From Planococcus antarcticus DSM 14505 (GTDB lineage: Bacteria > Bacillota > Bacilli > Bacillales_A > Planococcaceae): a stretch of DNA of 64,000 nt. Both the position numbers and the translations under genes were made by a program. The notes below the pieces were generated by a model. It searched no databases, had not been told where the DNA came from, and saw nothing but the letters and a program-made list of their open reading frames with translations. This document shows positions 8,607-17,417 of this stretch, piece by piece (the stretch's first letter is position 1; each line of letters opens with the position of its first letter). Where the stretch lies: assembly GCF_001687565.2 (NCBI RefSeq), contig NZ_CP016534.2, forward strand, positions 372,001-436,000, read 5' to 3'.

Positions 8607-9092
8607 TTGACGGTTTCGGCTATCGAAGAAATGCAATCTCCACAAAAAATAGTTGATGGTCTCATTTCCCGGGAAATAGCGGCCGTAGAGGCGGTTCGGC
8701 GTATTTTCCTGTTCAGCACAGGTGTTGCGTATGAATCATATGGTACTGGAATGGGAGAAGAACAGGAAGTTTTGATGGCGTTGGCGGACATCGCAATTGC
8801 TTTATACGCGTTGGAATCTGCGGTGATGAGAACGGCGAAAGCAATAGAAACAGATAAAGAAAAGCAGTCCGCGTTGAAAGTTCTTATGGTGCAGGCGCTA
8901 ACTGGTGATGCACTGCTGGAAGTGGAAATGGCGGCGCGCAAATTGATGCAGGCAGCTTCTTCAGAAGACCAATTGGCTCGTAATACGACCGCTGTGACGA
9001 ACGAGTTGATCCGGCTGCAGCGCAGTGGTCTGGATAAAGTGAAGAGACAAATTGCTGAGAAGCTGGTGGATGAGGAACATTATATTTGTTAG
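8607..9092 (+). pseudogene. C-terminal domain of the split acyl-CoA dehydrogenase
   Basis: 161 codons in the same frame as the preceding dehydrogenase, starting directly after its TAA with a TTG that has no ribosome site at proper distance (the only purine run, AAAGGA, is about 19 bp away). It is a helical, charged segment like the extra C-terminal domain of FadE-type acyl-CoA dehydrogenases. I read it as the rest of one gene broken by a single nonsense codon (CAA, GAA or AAA to TAA). Independent translation by reinitiation over the stop is possible but unsupported. Assembly error must be excluded. Confidence 0.75.
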
Positions 9093-9104
9093 GAGGAGAC
9101 AGTG

Positions 9105-10079
9105 ATGAAAGTTATAAAGTTTGAAGAATATGGTGGACCAGATGTTCTGCAGTTTGTTGAGGCGGAAAAACCGGATCCGGCAGGTACAGAAGTAATTATC
9201 GAAGTTAAGGCAATTGGCGTCAATTATGCTGACACGGCAAGGCGCGAAGGAAAGTATGTAGTACCGACTGAACTACCCTATATTCCAGGATCAGAAGTGG
9301 CTGGTGTGATTGTTGAGATCGGAGAAAACGTAAAGAACTTTAAAGCAGGTGATCGTGTTGTCGCGCTGATCGGTTCTGCAGGGTATGCGGAATATGCCGC
9401 CGTCGACCAAAGTGTCCTGACAGAAGTTCCAGAAGGCGTCGGTTTTGACCAGGCTGTCGCTTTGCCACTGCAGGGGCTGAGTGCCTATCATATTTTGAAA
9501 ACCATGGGGAGGCTCGAAAAAGGAGAAACGGTGCTGATTCATGCGGCTGCTGGAGGTGTCGGTGCAATTGCAGTGCAATTAGCCAAGATTTTCGGTGCTG
9601 GAAAAATCATCGCAACTGCCAGCACAGAAGAAAAGCTGTTTCATGCACAGAAAATGGGGGCAACTCACTTAGTCAACTACACGGAAGAAGGATGGGTCGA
9701 AAAAGTTAAGGCTATTACCGATGGCAAAGGTGTAGATTTAGCACTTGAAATGGTAGGAGGCGAGGTCTTCAATAAAACCGTGAAATGCCTTGCTCCATTT
9801 GGACGGCTCGTCATATTCGGGGCTGCCAGTGGAAAACAGGCCACTTTCAGTCCAGGTCAGTTAATGCGAAAGAACCAATCAGTCATCGGCTTTTTCCTGC
9901 CTCAGATTATGCGCTATCCGGAATTGTTCCAACGGAGTTTCAGCGAATTATTAGGCTATATGAAGAGCGGAAAATTGATTTTAACGATTGGTGCAACCTA
10001 TCCGCTTGCAGAAGCTGCTAAAGCACACAAATCGCTGCAGGGACGGAAAACTATTGGGAAGCTAGTGCTGAAGCCATGA
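9105..10079 (+). CDS. NADPH:quinone oxidoreductase (zinc-free MDR family)
   Basis: 324 residues from ATG 9105; a GTG lies one codon earlier, and both are served by TAGGAGGAGA. The GroES-like N-terminal domain (VIIEVKAIGVNYADTARREG) lacks zinc-binding cysteines. The Rossmann domain has HAAAGGVGAIAVQLAK near residues 145-160. This is the zeta-crystallin/Qor type, reducing quinones or enones with NADPH. It is in the acyl-CoA cluster and its end overlaps the next gene by ATGA, so it is part of the operon. The true substrate could be an enoyl thioester or an unrelated enone. Confidence 0.85.
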   Translation: MKVIKFEEYGGPDVLQFVEAEKPDPAGTEVIIEVKAIGVNYADTARREGKYVVPTELPYIPGSEVAGVIVEIGENVKNFKAGDRVVALIGSAGYAEYAAVDQSVLTEVPEGVGFDQAVALPLQGLSAYHILKTMGRLEKGETVLIHAAAGGVGAIAVQLAKIFGAGKIIATASTEEKLFHAQKMGATHLVNYTEEGWVEKVKAITDGKGVDLALEMVGGEVFNKTVKCLAPFGRLVIFGAASGKQATFSPGQLMRKNQSVIGFFLPQIMRYPELFQRSFSELLGYMKSGKLILTIGATYPLAEAAKAHKSLQGRKTIGKLVLKP

Positions 10080-11059
10080 CACCTCCTTTGGCAAATCGAG
10101 AGCTTGAAAATGCGGCGATGCTGGAAAAGCTTGGAGTTGAGCCGGTTCGGATTGAACTGCCGTTCCGTTTAGATCATGTAAACTGCTTTATGGCAGAAAA
10201 TGATCACGGTTGGACTGTCATCGATGCTGGGTTAAACAATGACAGAACGAGAGAGGTGTGGAGTGACAAGCTGGGTGATAAAAAAGTCACCGATATACTG
10301 GTGACTCATTACCATCCGGACCATTTTGGATATGCGGGTGGATTGCAAGAAAAAACAGGGGCGCGAGTCTGGATGACAGAAATAGATGCACAAGTAGGCA
10401 TGGCTGCCTGGTCAGCTTCGTTTTTGGAAAGCATACCGGGAAACTACCGGACTTCTGGAATTTCAGAAGAACAAGTAGCTCAGATGGCAAAGAATACGGA
10501 AGAATTCAAGCCTCTTGTTTCACCTTTACCGCAAATTGACCAGTATTTGAAAGAAGGGGATTCCGTGAAGATTGGTCATTTTGAATATCGAGTTATTTGC
10601 ACACCCGGACATTCAGATGGCATGATTTGTTTTTATAATGAAGAGCAAAAAACGCTGTTTTCTGCAGATCATATTCTACCGAAAATCACACCCAATATTT
10701 CGTATTGGTTTCATGGCAATGATGACCCCTTAGCATCGTATTTGAGTTCGTTGAAAAAGGTTAGGGAGTTGGATGCTGAATTTGTTATTCCATCTCATGG
10801 GAAACCATTTTATGGAGCCAATCAGAGAATTGATGAGCTGTTAACGCATCATGACATACGGCTAGATGAAACGCTGGAAACCGTCCAACAGGCACTCAGT
10901 ATTTTTGAAGCGTGCGAAATGTTATTTCATCGTCCTTTAACCGTTCATGAAATGCGCTTTGCCGTTGGAGAAACCTTAGCACATCTGGAATATTTGCGGC
11001 ACAGAAAAGAATGCACACGCATAATGGACAACGGTATTTGGCGTTATGAAAAGGTATAG
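10076..11059 (+). CDS. MBL-fold metallo-hydrolase
   Basis: 327 residues. The metal-binding motif THYHPDH (His78, His80, Asp82, His83) is intact, followed by CTPGHSDG and, further on, IPSHGKPF, giving the usual five metal ligands. After the metallo-beta-lactamase core comes a helical C-terminal extension of about 80 residues as in LACTB2/YobT-like hydrolases, some of which act on thioesters or RNA. It overlaps the quinone reductase stop (ATGA). Given the operon, an acyl-thioester hydrolase role is an inference. Confidence 0.85.
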   Translation: MTPPLANRELENAAMLEKLGVEPVRIELPFRLDHVNCFMAENDHGWTVIDAGLNNDRTREVWSDKLGDKKVTDILVTHYHPDHFGYAGGLQEKTGARVWMTEIDAQVGMAAWSASFLESIPGNYRTSGISEEQVAQMAKNTEEFKPLVSPLPQIDQYLKEGDSVKIGHFEYRVICTPGHSDGMICFYNEEQKTLFSADHILPKITPNISYWFHGNDDPLASYLSSLKKVRELDAEFVIPSHGKPFYGANQRIDELLTHHDIRLDETLETVQQALSIFEACEMLFHRPLTVHEMRFAVGETLAHLEYLRHRKECTRIMDNGIWRYEKV

Positions 11060-11074
11060 AAAAGGAGTGAAGTA

Positions 11075-12010
11075 ATGAAGATATTAATTGTTGGAGCAGG
11101 AGCTATTGGTGGATATTTTGGTGGGCGTTTATTGGAGAAAGAAGAAGACGTCACATTCCTGGTGAGAGAAGGTAAAAAAGAAAAGTTACAGCAGACAGGA
11201 TTGAACATTCACAGCAAGCATGGGGATCTGCAGTTTTCACCAAAGTTGATTACTAAAAATGAACAAAGCCGACCATTCGATGTTGTGTTAATATCTACAA
11301 AATCCTATCAGCTTGCAAATGCAATAGAGGATGTTCAGCCGTTCGTTGGTCCAGAAACTATGATTTTGCCTCTACTGAATGGCATCGCTCACTTGCAGTC
11401 CTTGACTGAGGCGTTTGGAGAAGAAAACGTTCTTGGAGGATTGTGTTTTGTCGAATCGACTTTAGCGGAAGATGGCACAATTGTTCAGACTAGCCCTGTC
11501 CATCAACTGATTTACGGCGAACGAACGGGCGAAAAAACAGAAAGAATTGGAAAACTAGAGTCGGCCTTTACGGGCACCAAAGCGGAGTTCATCAAGAGCG
11601 ATCACATCAATCAGGAAATGTGGCATAAGTATTTGTTCATAACTGCGATGTCTGGCATTACTTCAATGATGGAAACTTCTATTGGACCGATACGAGATCT
11701 TGAAACAGGACAGCGCACCATTCAAGCATTTTTGGAAGAGCTTACGGCAATCATGGAAAAGATGGATGCTCCGATCAAACCTGGAATTGCTGAAACACAA
11801 CTCAAGCGGATTAATAGCATGGGTGCGGAGATGAAATCTTCCATGCAGCGGGACATTGAGAAGATGCAGCCTACTGAAGCTGAACATTTACAGGGATACC
11901 TGCTTGTACGAGCCAAGGAAATGAAGGTAGCGGCTCCTGTCCTTGAAATCATTTACACCAAATTGAAACTATATGAACAAAAAATAAACACTGACCTTCA
12001 AAGTGAATAA
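11075..12010 (+). CDS. 2-dehydropantoate 2-reductase family protein
   Basis: 311 residues. The N-terminal Rossmann motif GAGAIGGYFGG (residues 7-17) and the STKSYQL segment near residue 74 are typical of PanE/ApbA. The C-terminal helical domain has the family's Lys and Glu pattern around EMWHKYLF. PanE reduces ketopantoate to pantoate with NADPH on the route to CoA. Bacilli often have several paralogues, and this one sits in an acyl-CoA operon rather than with panBCD, so pantoate synthesis is not certain. AAAGGAG precedes the ATG; the gene is the last of the cluster. Confidence 0.8.
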   Translation: MKILIVGAGAIGGYFGGRLLEKEEDVTFLVREGKKEKLQQTGLNIHSKHGDLQFSPKLITKNEQSRPFDVVLISTKSYQLANAIEDVQPFVGPETMILPLLNGIAHLQSLTEAFGEENVLGGLCFVESTLAEDGTIVQTSPVHQLIYGERTGEKTERIGKLESAFTGTKAEFIKSDHINQEMWHKYLFITAMSGITSMMETSIGPIRDLETGQRTIQAFLEELTAIMEKMDAPIKPGIAETQLKRINSMGAEMKSSMQRDIEKMQPTEAEHLQGYLLVRAKEMKVAAPVLEIIYTKLKLYEQKINTDLQSE

Positions 12011-12369
12011 CTGATTTTGTTTATTTAATATTGCTTAAGACAGTTTCCAAAGGCTTACGCCGAATCCACTCGAGCTGCGCCTCCGAGTAGGTTACTCAAT
12101 CGGCAGCTGGGTTACGTCCATCAAAGCGATTAATGAGCATTCCGAATCTTTTCAGTGTTTTGCTCTATATTTTTCGACAACTAAGGAAGAAAACAGAAAA
12201 TCGCTTATTCGTTGGCAAAGGCTAAAGCGATAGATAGAAAGTTATCTCTTAAGCTGAATTGATCAAACGAATAATTTATCGGAACATTTACATTATTGCG
12301 TGACTCCTCTATGATTGAGCTACAAGTTCGTTTGTCAGCGCTTGCAAAAAAGAAAAAGGGGCTGGATTT
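12011..12369. other. Intergenic region with no recognised gene
   Basis: This 359-bp stretch between the panE-like gene and cstA has stop codons in all frames and no family resemblance that I can see. I find no terminator hairpin after the panE-like gene. Its distal part contains the cstA promoter at 12287-12315. Confidence 0.6.
12287..12315 (+). promoter_or_regulatory. SigA-like promoter of cstA
   Basis: TTTACA (12287-12292) and TATGAT (12310-12315) are separated by exactly 17 bp, 55 bp before the cstA start codon. Confidence 0.65.
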
Positions 12370-14106
12370 ATGAATGCTATTGCACTTGCTGCTATTGGAA
12401 TTTTTGTGTTTGTACTAGGTTACCGTTTTTATTCCAAATACATAGCAGAAAAGATTTTCAAGCTTGACCCGAACTATGTTACACCCGCACATCGCTTTAA
12501 AGATGGCGTCGATTTTGTGCCTACCAATAAATTTGTATTGTGGGGTCATCACTTCACTTCCGTTGCTGGAGCTGCACCAATTTTAGGTCCAGCTATCGCA
12601 GTTTATTGGGGTTGGCTGCCAGCGGTGTTATGGGTCGTGCTCGGAACTGTTTTTGCTGCGGGAGTTCATGATTTTGGAACATTGGTCTTGTCAGTCCGAA
12701 ACAAAGGACAGTCAGTGGGTACGCTCGCGCATCGCTTGATTGGCCAGCGCGGAAAGATGCTATTCTTGTTCATCATTTTGATCTTGGTTTTAATGGTTAA
12801 TGCGGTATTCGCTTGGGTCATTGCCAATCTATTCATCTCTTACCCTGCCAGCGTCATTCCGGTATTTATCCAGATTCCTTTAGCGATTTGGATTGGGTAC
12901 GCCGTTTATAAGAAGAATAAGAAAATGCTTGTTCCTTCACTTGTTGCTCTGGCAGTCATGTACATAACCGCTATCGTTGCCAGCCAAGTGAGCTTTCTTC
13001 AAATTGACCTTGTTAAATACATGGGTGGAGAAGATGGAGCCGGGCTATTCGGTCTCGGAGCGATTTCAACAGCCTTCTTTATCTGGATTATCGTGCTGAT
13101 GGTATACGTCTATATCGCTTCTACTTTGCCGGTTTGGAAATTGCTTCAGCCGCGTGACTTTATCAACTCTCACCAATTGATTGTCGGACTGGGAATTCTT
13201 TATCTTGGGTTATTGTTTACTAATCCGGAAATTACAGCGCCTGCAACTAATCCAGATGCCGATATTTCCTGGTTCCCGTTGTTGTTCATCACCATTGCCT
13301 GTGGAGCAATATCAGGCTTCCATGGACTTGTTTCATCGGGGACTACCTCAAAACAATTGGATAAAGAAACCGAAGCACGTTTTGTCGGTTATTTAGGAGC
13401 AGTAGGTGAAGGGGTTTTGGCACTGATTTCAATCATTGCCGTTATCACATTGTTCCCTGACCGTGAGACATTTTTTGCAACTTACAGCAGTTTCCAAGCT
13501 TCTAACGGAGCTGGTTTAGGCGCATTTATCGAAGGGGCTACCAATTTAGCTCAAGGCTTGCTGATTCCACCCGAAGTTGCTTCGACGATTGTTTCTATTA
13601 TCGTCGTGTCGTTTGCTGCAACAACATTGGATACTTCGGTCCGCTTAATGCGTTACATCATTTCGGAATTAGGTGTCGAATACAAAATTCCTTCTCTTGA
13701 GAAAAAGCACGTAGCTACGACAATTGCTGTTGGGGCAAGTGCGGCACTGGTCTTGCTTCCTGAAGGGCCAAATGGCTTTGGCTCAGGCGGTTACTTATTG
13801 TGGCCGTTATTCGGAACAGCCAACCAACTGCTTGCCGGCATCAGTTTATTGCTTATTTCCATTTGGCTCAAGAAACTTGGACGAAATTACATGATTACAA
13901 TCATCCCGATGATTTTCCTGATGTTCATGACGCTTTGGGCAATGTTCCAGCAAGTGTTCTTGCAATGGGCGTGGTATGCAGAACAGCCAAGTATGCTGTT
14001 ATTTGTCTTTGGAGCCATCATCTTTGTCTTTACACTTTGGATTATCCTGACAGCTATTCAGGCATTGCTTAAGAAAACAGATCCTGGTTTCTCAGAAGAT
14101 GAGTAA
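12370..14106 (+). CDS. cstA: CstA carbon starvation / pyruvate transporter
   Basis: 578 residues with about 15-16 hydrophobic helices. The N-terminal FVPTNKFVLWGHHFTSVAGAAP region and the AAGVHDFGTL motif are diagnostic of CstA. Family members act as peptide or, as shown for E. coli CstA/BtsT, pyruvate transporters induced when carbon runs short. AAAAAGGGGC lies before the ATG. A SigA-like promoter precedes it. It is followed after 70 bp by the small Cys-Cys protein and the ArsA-like ATPase, an arrangement worth noting because CstA has no known ATPase partner. Confidence 0.92.
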   Translation: MNAIALAAIGIFVFVLGYRFYSKYIAEKIFKLDPNYVTPAHRFKDGVDFVPTNKFVLWGHHFTSVAGAAPILGPAIAVYWGWLPAVLWVVLGTVFAAGVHDFGTLVLSVRNKGQSVGTLAHRLIGQRGKMLFLFIILILVLMVNAVFAWVIANLFISYPASVIPVFIQIPLAIWIGYAVYKKNKKMLVPSLVALAVMYITAIVASQVSFLQIDLVKYMGGEDGAGLFGLGAISTAFFIWIIVLMVYVYIASTLPVWKLLQPRDFINSHQLIVGLGILYLGLLFTNPEITAPATNPDADISWFPLLFITIACGAISGFHGLVSSGTTSKQLDKETEARFVGYLGAVGEGVLALISIIAVITLFPDRETFFATYSSFQASNGAGLGAFIEGATNLAQGLLIPPEVASTIVSIIVVSFAATTLDTSVRLMRYIISELGVEYKIPSLEKKHVATTIAVGASAALVLLPEGPNGFGSGGYLLWPLFGTANQLLAGISLLLISIWLKKLGRNYMITIIPMIFLMFMTLWAMFQQVFLQWAWYAEQPSMLLFVFGAIIFVFTLWIILTAIQALLKKTDPGFSEDE

Positions 14107-14112
14107 AATAAG

Positions 14113-14156
14113 AAAATGGCCAAGGGGTCATGCGTTTTGTGATCCCTTCCATTTTT
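14113..14156 (+). terminator. Imperfect terminator-like hairpin after cstA
   Basis: Arms AAAATGG...AAGGGGTCA and TGATCCCTT.CCATTTTT can pair with a few bulges and end in a T run. It may partly terminate cstA transcripts and let some continue into the next two genes. Confidence 0.5.
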
Positions 14157-14175
14157 AGTAGAAAGAGGTGTTGAT

Positions 14176-14439
14176 ATGTTGGTGTTCGACAAGTTGAAAC
14201 AGTTGATTGCTTTTTATGAAGCTGTCCTTGAATTGCCGCATCGCACTGAAATTGCCCGTGAGCTTCGGGATGAGGACGATCTCTTCCTCCTAATGCTTTA
14301 TTCGGAGATGCTAGGGATCCCGAATCCAGTCTATTACTATACACTAGAATTGTATCCGTACATGATTGAAGAATTCCATGACTGGCATCTGCGTATGGGC
14401 ATGGACAAATCACCGTTAACAGGCATTCGCTGCTGTTAA
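14176..14439 (+). CDS. Small acidic protein ending in Cys-Cys (cory-CC-star type)
   Basis: 87 residues, soluble by composition, rich in Leu, Tyr and acidic residues, ending exactly in a Cys-Cys pair before the stop codon. This matches my recollection of the family named cory-CC-star protein, whose terminal CC gives the name and which occurs beside ArsA-like ATPases. No function is known to me. GAAAGAGGTG precedes ATG. It is 24 bp upstream of the ArsA-like gene and probably co-transcribed. The terminal cysteines could bind metal, form a disulfide or be modified; that is inference. Confidence 0.7.
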   Translation: MLVFDKLKQLIAFYEAVLELPHRTEIARELRDEDDLFLLMLYSEMLGIPNPVYYYTLELYPYMIEEFHDWHLRMGMDKSPLTGIRCC

Positions 14440-14463
14440 TTTCTTTAGGAATGAGGGAATAGA

Positions 14464-15396
14464 ATGAATGTACTATCGAAAAGCATCATTTTTGTCGGAG
14501 GAAAAGGGGGTGTCGGAAAATCGACATCAGCTGCAGCTATTGCTTGGAGATCAGCCAAAGAGGGCAATAAAACTTTATTGATATCAACGGACCCTGCCCA
14601 TAATGTGGGGGATATTTTTAACCAGAAAATTGGCGGCAAAACAAAAGCGATTGCTGATAATCTCTATGCTCTTGAAATTGATCCGGAAATTGAAACGGAT
14701 AATTATATTAAAACGGTAAAAGCCAATATTAAAGGCACGGTCCATTCGAGTATGATGGAAGAAGTGAACCGGCAATTAGACACGGCGAAAGCTTCGCCAG
14801 GTGCAGACGAGGCCGCGTTATTTGATAAGCTGATTCATATCATCCTAGAAGAACGTCAGAACTTTGACAAATTGGTGTTCGACACCGCTCCAACTGGCCA
14901 TACTATCCGACTTTTGACTTTACCCGAATTGATGGGTGTCTGGATTGAAGGACTGCTTGAAAAGCGCCGCAAAACTAATGCTAATTACACACAATTGTTG
15001 AACGATGGCGAACCGCGGGAAGATCCGATTTATGATGTTCTGAGAGAAAGGCAGGAGCGTTTTTCGAAAGCTCGTGATCTGCTGTTGGATGAACAGAAAA
15101 CTGGATTTATCTTTGTACTAAATCCGGAACGCTTGCCTATTTTGGAAACCAAAAAAGCCCTGGATCTTCTGCATAATTATCATCTTCATGTGAATACTCT
15201 CATTGTCAATAAAGTCTTGCCGGAAGCGGCAGATGGTGAATTTTTAATGGAACGAAAAAAGCATGAGAAAAAATACATGCAGCAGATTGAAGAAACTTTT
15301 CCGAAACAAAAACTGGTTTATGTTCCGTTATTTTCGCAGGATATTGTCAGCAAGACGCAATTGGAGTTATTCAGTGAATACTTTAAGGAAGGGTGA
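14464..15396 (+). CDS. ArsA/Get3-family ATPase
   Basis: 310 residues. The deviant Walker A GGKGGVGKST (residues 12-21), STDPAHN (switch I-like) and FDTAPTGHT (switch II) define the ArsA/GET3 branch of SIMIBI ATPases. It is a single-domain protein, so it would act as a dimer. There is no arsenic gene (arsB, arsR, arsD) nearby, so an arsenite pump role is unlikely. Neighbours are CstA and the CC-ending protein. A membrane-protein targeting or metal-handling role is conceivable but unproven. It ends overlapping a possible GTG of the following gene. Confidence 0.88.
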   Translation: MNVLSKSIIFVGGKGGVGKSTSAAAIAWRSAKEGNKTLLISTDPAHNVGDIFNQKIGGKTKAIADNLYALEIDPEIETDNYIKTVKANIKGTVHSSMMEEVNRQLDTAKASPGADEAALFDKLIHIILEERQNFDKLVFDTAPTGHTIRLLTLPELMGVWIEGLLEKRRKTNANYTQLLNDGEPREDPIYDVLRERQERFSKARDLLLDEQKTGFIFVLNPERLPILETKKALDLLHNYHLHVNTLIVNKVLPEAADGEFLMERKKHEKKYMQQIEETFPKQKLVYVPLFSQDIVSKTQLELFSEYFKEG

Positions 15397-15401
15397 AATA
15401 T

Positions 15402-16385
15402 GTGAAAGCATTCGTAATGGAATCAGGTGAATGGAAATTAAAAAACATGGAAGAACCAGTAACGAAAGCAGAAGAAGTCTTAGTGTCTTTAAAAACAGCA
15501 GGTATAAATCGTAGAGACTTAGGTTTGATTAAGCGTTATGGGGATAATCCCGAAGCATTAATAGTTGGATCTGACGGGGCAGGCATAGTTGAATCGGTGG
15601 GCGAAGATGTAGTCGACTTTGCCACCGGAGACGAAGTAATCATCAATCCTGCATTACGCTGGCACACAAACAGCGAAGCACCACCCGCAGAATTCGATAT
15701 CCTAGGAATGCCGGACCATGGAACATTTGCCGAAAAAATTGCGATATCTGCTGAACAATTGGAGAAGAAACCTCCTTATTTAAGTTGGGCAGAGGCAGGG
15801 AGTTTAGCTTTGTCGGCATTGACCGGATATCGCGCGTTATTTACAAAGGGACAGTTAAAAAAAGGGGACACTCTTTTTATACCAGGCGCCGGAAGCGGTG
15901 TCGCGACATTCCTGATTCAATTTGCCAAAAATGAGGGAGCTAGAGTAATCGTCACTTCTCGTAGTGAAGAAAAGCGTCAGCACGCCAAAAGAATTGGAGC
16001 TGATTTAGCTATTCCTACTGACAGTGATTGGCTGAAAGAATTAGCAGATGAAACGATTGACCTCGTTATCGATAGTGTGGGAGGAGCTACTTTTAATCGA
16101 TCACTCGACATTCTCAAAAAAGGCGGACGTATCGTTATTTTTGGAGCCACTACAGAAGATACTGTGGATCTCAATCTTCGCAAATTCTTTTATGGACAAT
16201 ATCAATTAGTCGGTTCAACTATGGGGAGCCGTGAAGAATTACGTGCTATGCTTGAACATATGGAGTCTTTTAATATGCGGCCAGTCGTCGACAAAGCATT
16301 TCCGTTGGACCAGGTAGAGGAAGCTTTTGATTATTTAGCGTCGGGCAACCAATTTGGCAAAGTCGTTTTAAACATTAGCGAATAA
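15402..16385 (+). CDS. Zinc-free alcohol dehydrogenase/quinone oxidoreductase family protein
   Basis: 327 residues from GTG 15402, which lies 8 bp after GGAAGGG and gives the family-typical MKAFVMESG start; a GTG at 15393 overlaps the preceding stop. MDR fold: GroES-like domain with INRRDLGL and a Rossmann domain with PGAGSGVATFLIQFAK near residue 165-180. It resembles B. subtilis YogA-type proteins. Substrate unknown. The tight spacing to the ArsA-like gene suggests they form one transcript. Confidence 0.8.
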   Translation: MKAFVMESGEWKLKNMEEPVTKAEEVLVSLKTAGINRRDLGLIKRYGDNPEALIVGSDGAGIVESVGEDVVDFATGDEVIINPALRWHTNSEAPPAEFDILGMPDHGTFAEKIAISAEQLEKKPPYLSWAEAGSLALSALTGYRALFTKGQLKKGDTLFIPGAGSGVATFLIQFAKNEGARVIVTSRSEEKRQHAKRIGADLAIPTDSDWLKELADETIDLVIDSVGGATFNRSLDILKKGGRIVIFGATTEDTVDLNLRKFFYGQYQLVGSTMGSREELRAMLEHMESFNMRPVVDKAFPLDQVEEAFDYLASGNQFGKVVLNISE

Positions 16386-16451
16386 AGATTGAAACTTTCC
16401 AGTGGTTCATCCGTATATTACAGTATAAGAAAGATTTGACTGGAGGTTTAC

Positions 16452-16763
16452 ATGATGGAAAACACAGGTTTGAAAATACTTGTCCATGCCAGCGCGTTTT
16501 TCGCTCCGTTTCTTGTTCCAGTGATTGTGTTTCTAATTTCAGAAGATAAAGAAGTCAAGAGGCTGTCAATTCAAGCGTTGCTGTTCCAACTTGCTATAGG
16601 TGTACTGATTTCGATCTCCAGCTTGCTGATCATTTTCGTTATTGGAATTCCGATGCTTATTGTATTCGGGCTGATGGGTGTCATCATTCCAATTATGGGG
16701 ATTATCAAAGCGCTCAACAACGAATATTTCGACTACCCAATAGTCGGAAGCTGGTACAGATAA
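16452..16763 (+). CDS. DUF4870-type small membrane protein
   Basis: 103 residues with three hydrophobic segments (about 8-28, 42-65, 66-88) and the pattern of DUF4870/Tic20-like small membrane proteins, including KRLSIQALLFQ between the first two helices. No function is established. ATG at 16452 or 16455 follows TGGAGG. It ends in a strong terminator. Confidence 0.75.
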   Translation: MMENTGLKILVHASAFFAPFLVPVIVFLISEDKEVKRLSIQALLFQLAIGVLISISSLLIIFVIGIPMLIVFGLMGVIIPIMGIIKALNNEYFDYPIVGSWYR

Positions 16764-16790
16764 AAAAGTCCCCCTTGAGGGACTTTTTTT
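16762..16790 (+). terminator. Intrinsic terminator
   Basis: AAAAAAGTCCC / GGGACTTTTTTT hairpin directly after the DUF4870 gene. Confidence 0.9.
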
Positions 16791-16793
16791 ATT

Positions 16794-16861
16794 GCGACGA
16801 AGCTAACGGAGCGATGCAGGAGCAAGGGCCCTTGTCTTGAGGGTGAGCGACGAAGCTAGCG
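16794..16861. repeat. Pair of 15-bp direct repeats
   Basis: GCGACGAAGCTAACG at 16794-16808 recurs as GCGACGAAGCTAGCG at 16847-16861, 53 bp apart, between two convergent genes. No coding sense is apparent; it may be part of a dispersed intergenic repeat. Confidence 0.5.
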
Positions 16862-16874
16862 CATAAAAAATTGA

Positions 16875-16924
16875 AAAACAGCCACTCTCAACCTTGAAAG
16901 ATAAAGGGCGAAAGCGGCTGTTTT
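16875..16924 (-). terminator. Terminator of ytoQ
   Basis: On the minus strand AAAACAGCCGCTTTCG pairs imperfectly with a GAGAGTGGCTGTTTTT arm and is followed by T-rich sequence; it overlaps the ytoQ stop codon. Confidence 0.75.
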
Positions 16925-17364
16925 CATTCGATGATATAAGTTAACGCTTTAATTGCCTGGTCACAGGTTTCAACCGTGGCATTTGCTTTTCGTGACAATT
17001 CTTTTAATGGATGATGTAATTTTTCCGGACGGATGAGAATGACCGGCTTGCCGGAAGCAAGTGCTGTACTGGCATCCATCGCCGTATTCCATTGTTTGTA
17101 TTGTTCACCGAAAAGTGCGATGACCAAATCAGCTTTGTACATCAAGACACCAGTGCGCAAGTTATTAAAACTAGAAGCAGCGTGGTCTTTAGCGACAGCA
17201 TCAGGTTGTTCGCCAAGAATATCTTCACCAATATTGTCCGAGCGTTCGTGAATTTCCATCGGTCCGACAAAATCAATCGGCAAATCCAATGCGGCTGACT
17301 TTTTTTTGATTTCCTCGCGCCAGGCGCTGTGGATCTCCCCAGCAAGATAAACAGTTAATCTCAT
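16924..17364 (-). CDS. ytoQ: YtoQ family protein
   Basis: 146 residues. MRLTVYLAGEIHSAWREEI at the N-terminus and the LRTGVLMYKADLVIALFGEQYKQWNTAMDA core match YtoQ, a nucleoside 2-deoxyribosyltransferase-like fold found across Bacillales. A nucleotide hydrolase or transferase role is suggested by fold only. Two adjacent ATGs (17364, 17367) follow GGAGGGTGA; I prefer 17364 on spacing and family start. It is downstream of the small WYL-like gene on the same strand. Confidence 0.85.
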   Translation of the reverse strand: MRLTVYLAGEIHSAWREEIKKKSAALDLPIDFVGPMEIHERSDNIGEDILGEQPDAVAKDHAASSFNNLRTGVLMYKADLVIALFGEQYKQWNTAMDASTALASGKPVILIRPEKLHHPLKELSRKANATVETCDQAIKALTYIIE

Positions 17365-17417
17365 CATTTCACCCTCCAAAACACGTTTCCTACAGTGTAT
17401 CATAAGGACAGATGGGC

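Noticed and set aside
8607..9092. Independent 161-residue gene starting at TTG 8607
   Set aside because: It follows the dehydrogenase stop with no gap, in the same frame, and has no ribosome site at proper distance; it is better explained as the rest of the same gene.
14464..15396. Arsenite-pump ATPase
   Set aside because: No arsB, arsD, arsR or acr3 is nearby and the protein has a single ATPase domain next to CstA, so only the fold-level name is kept.
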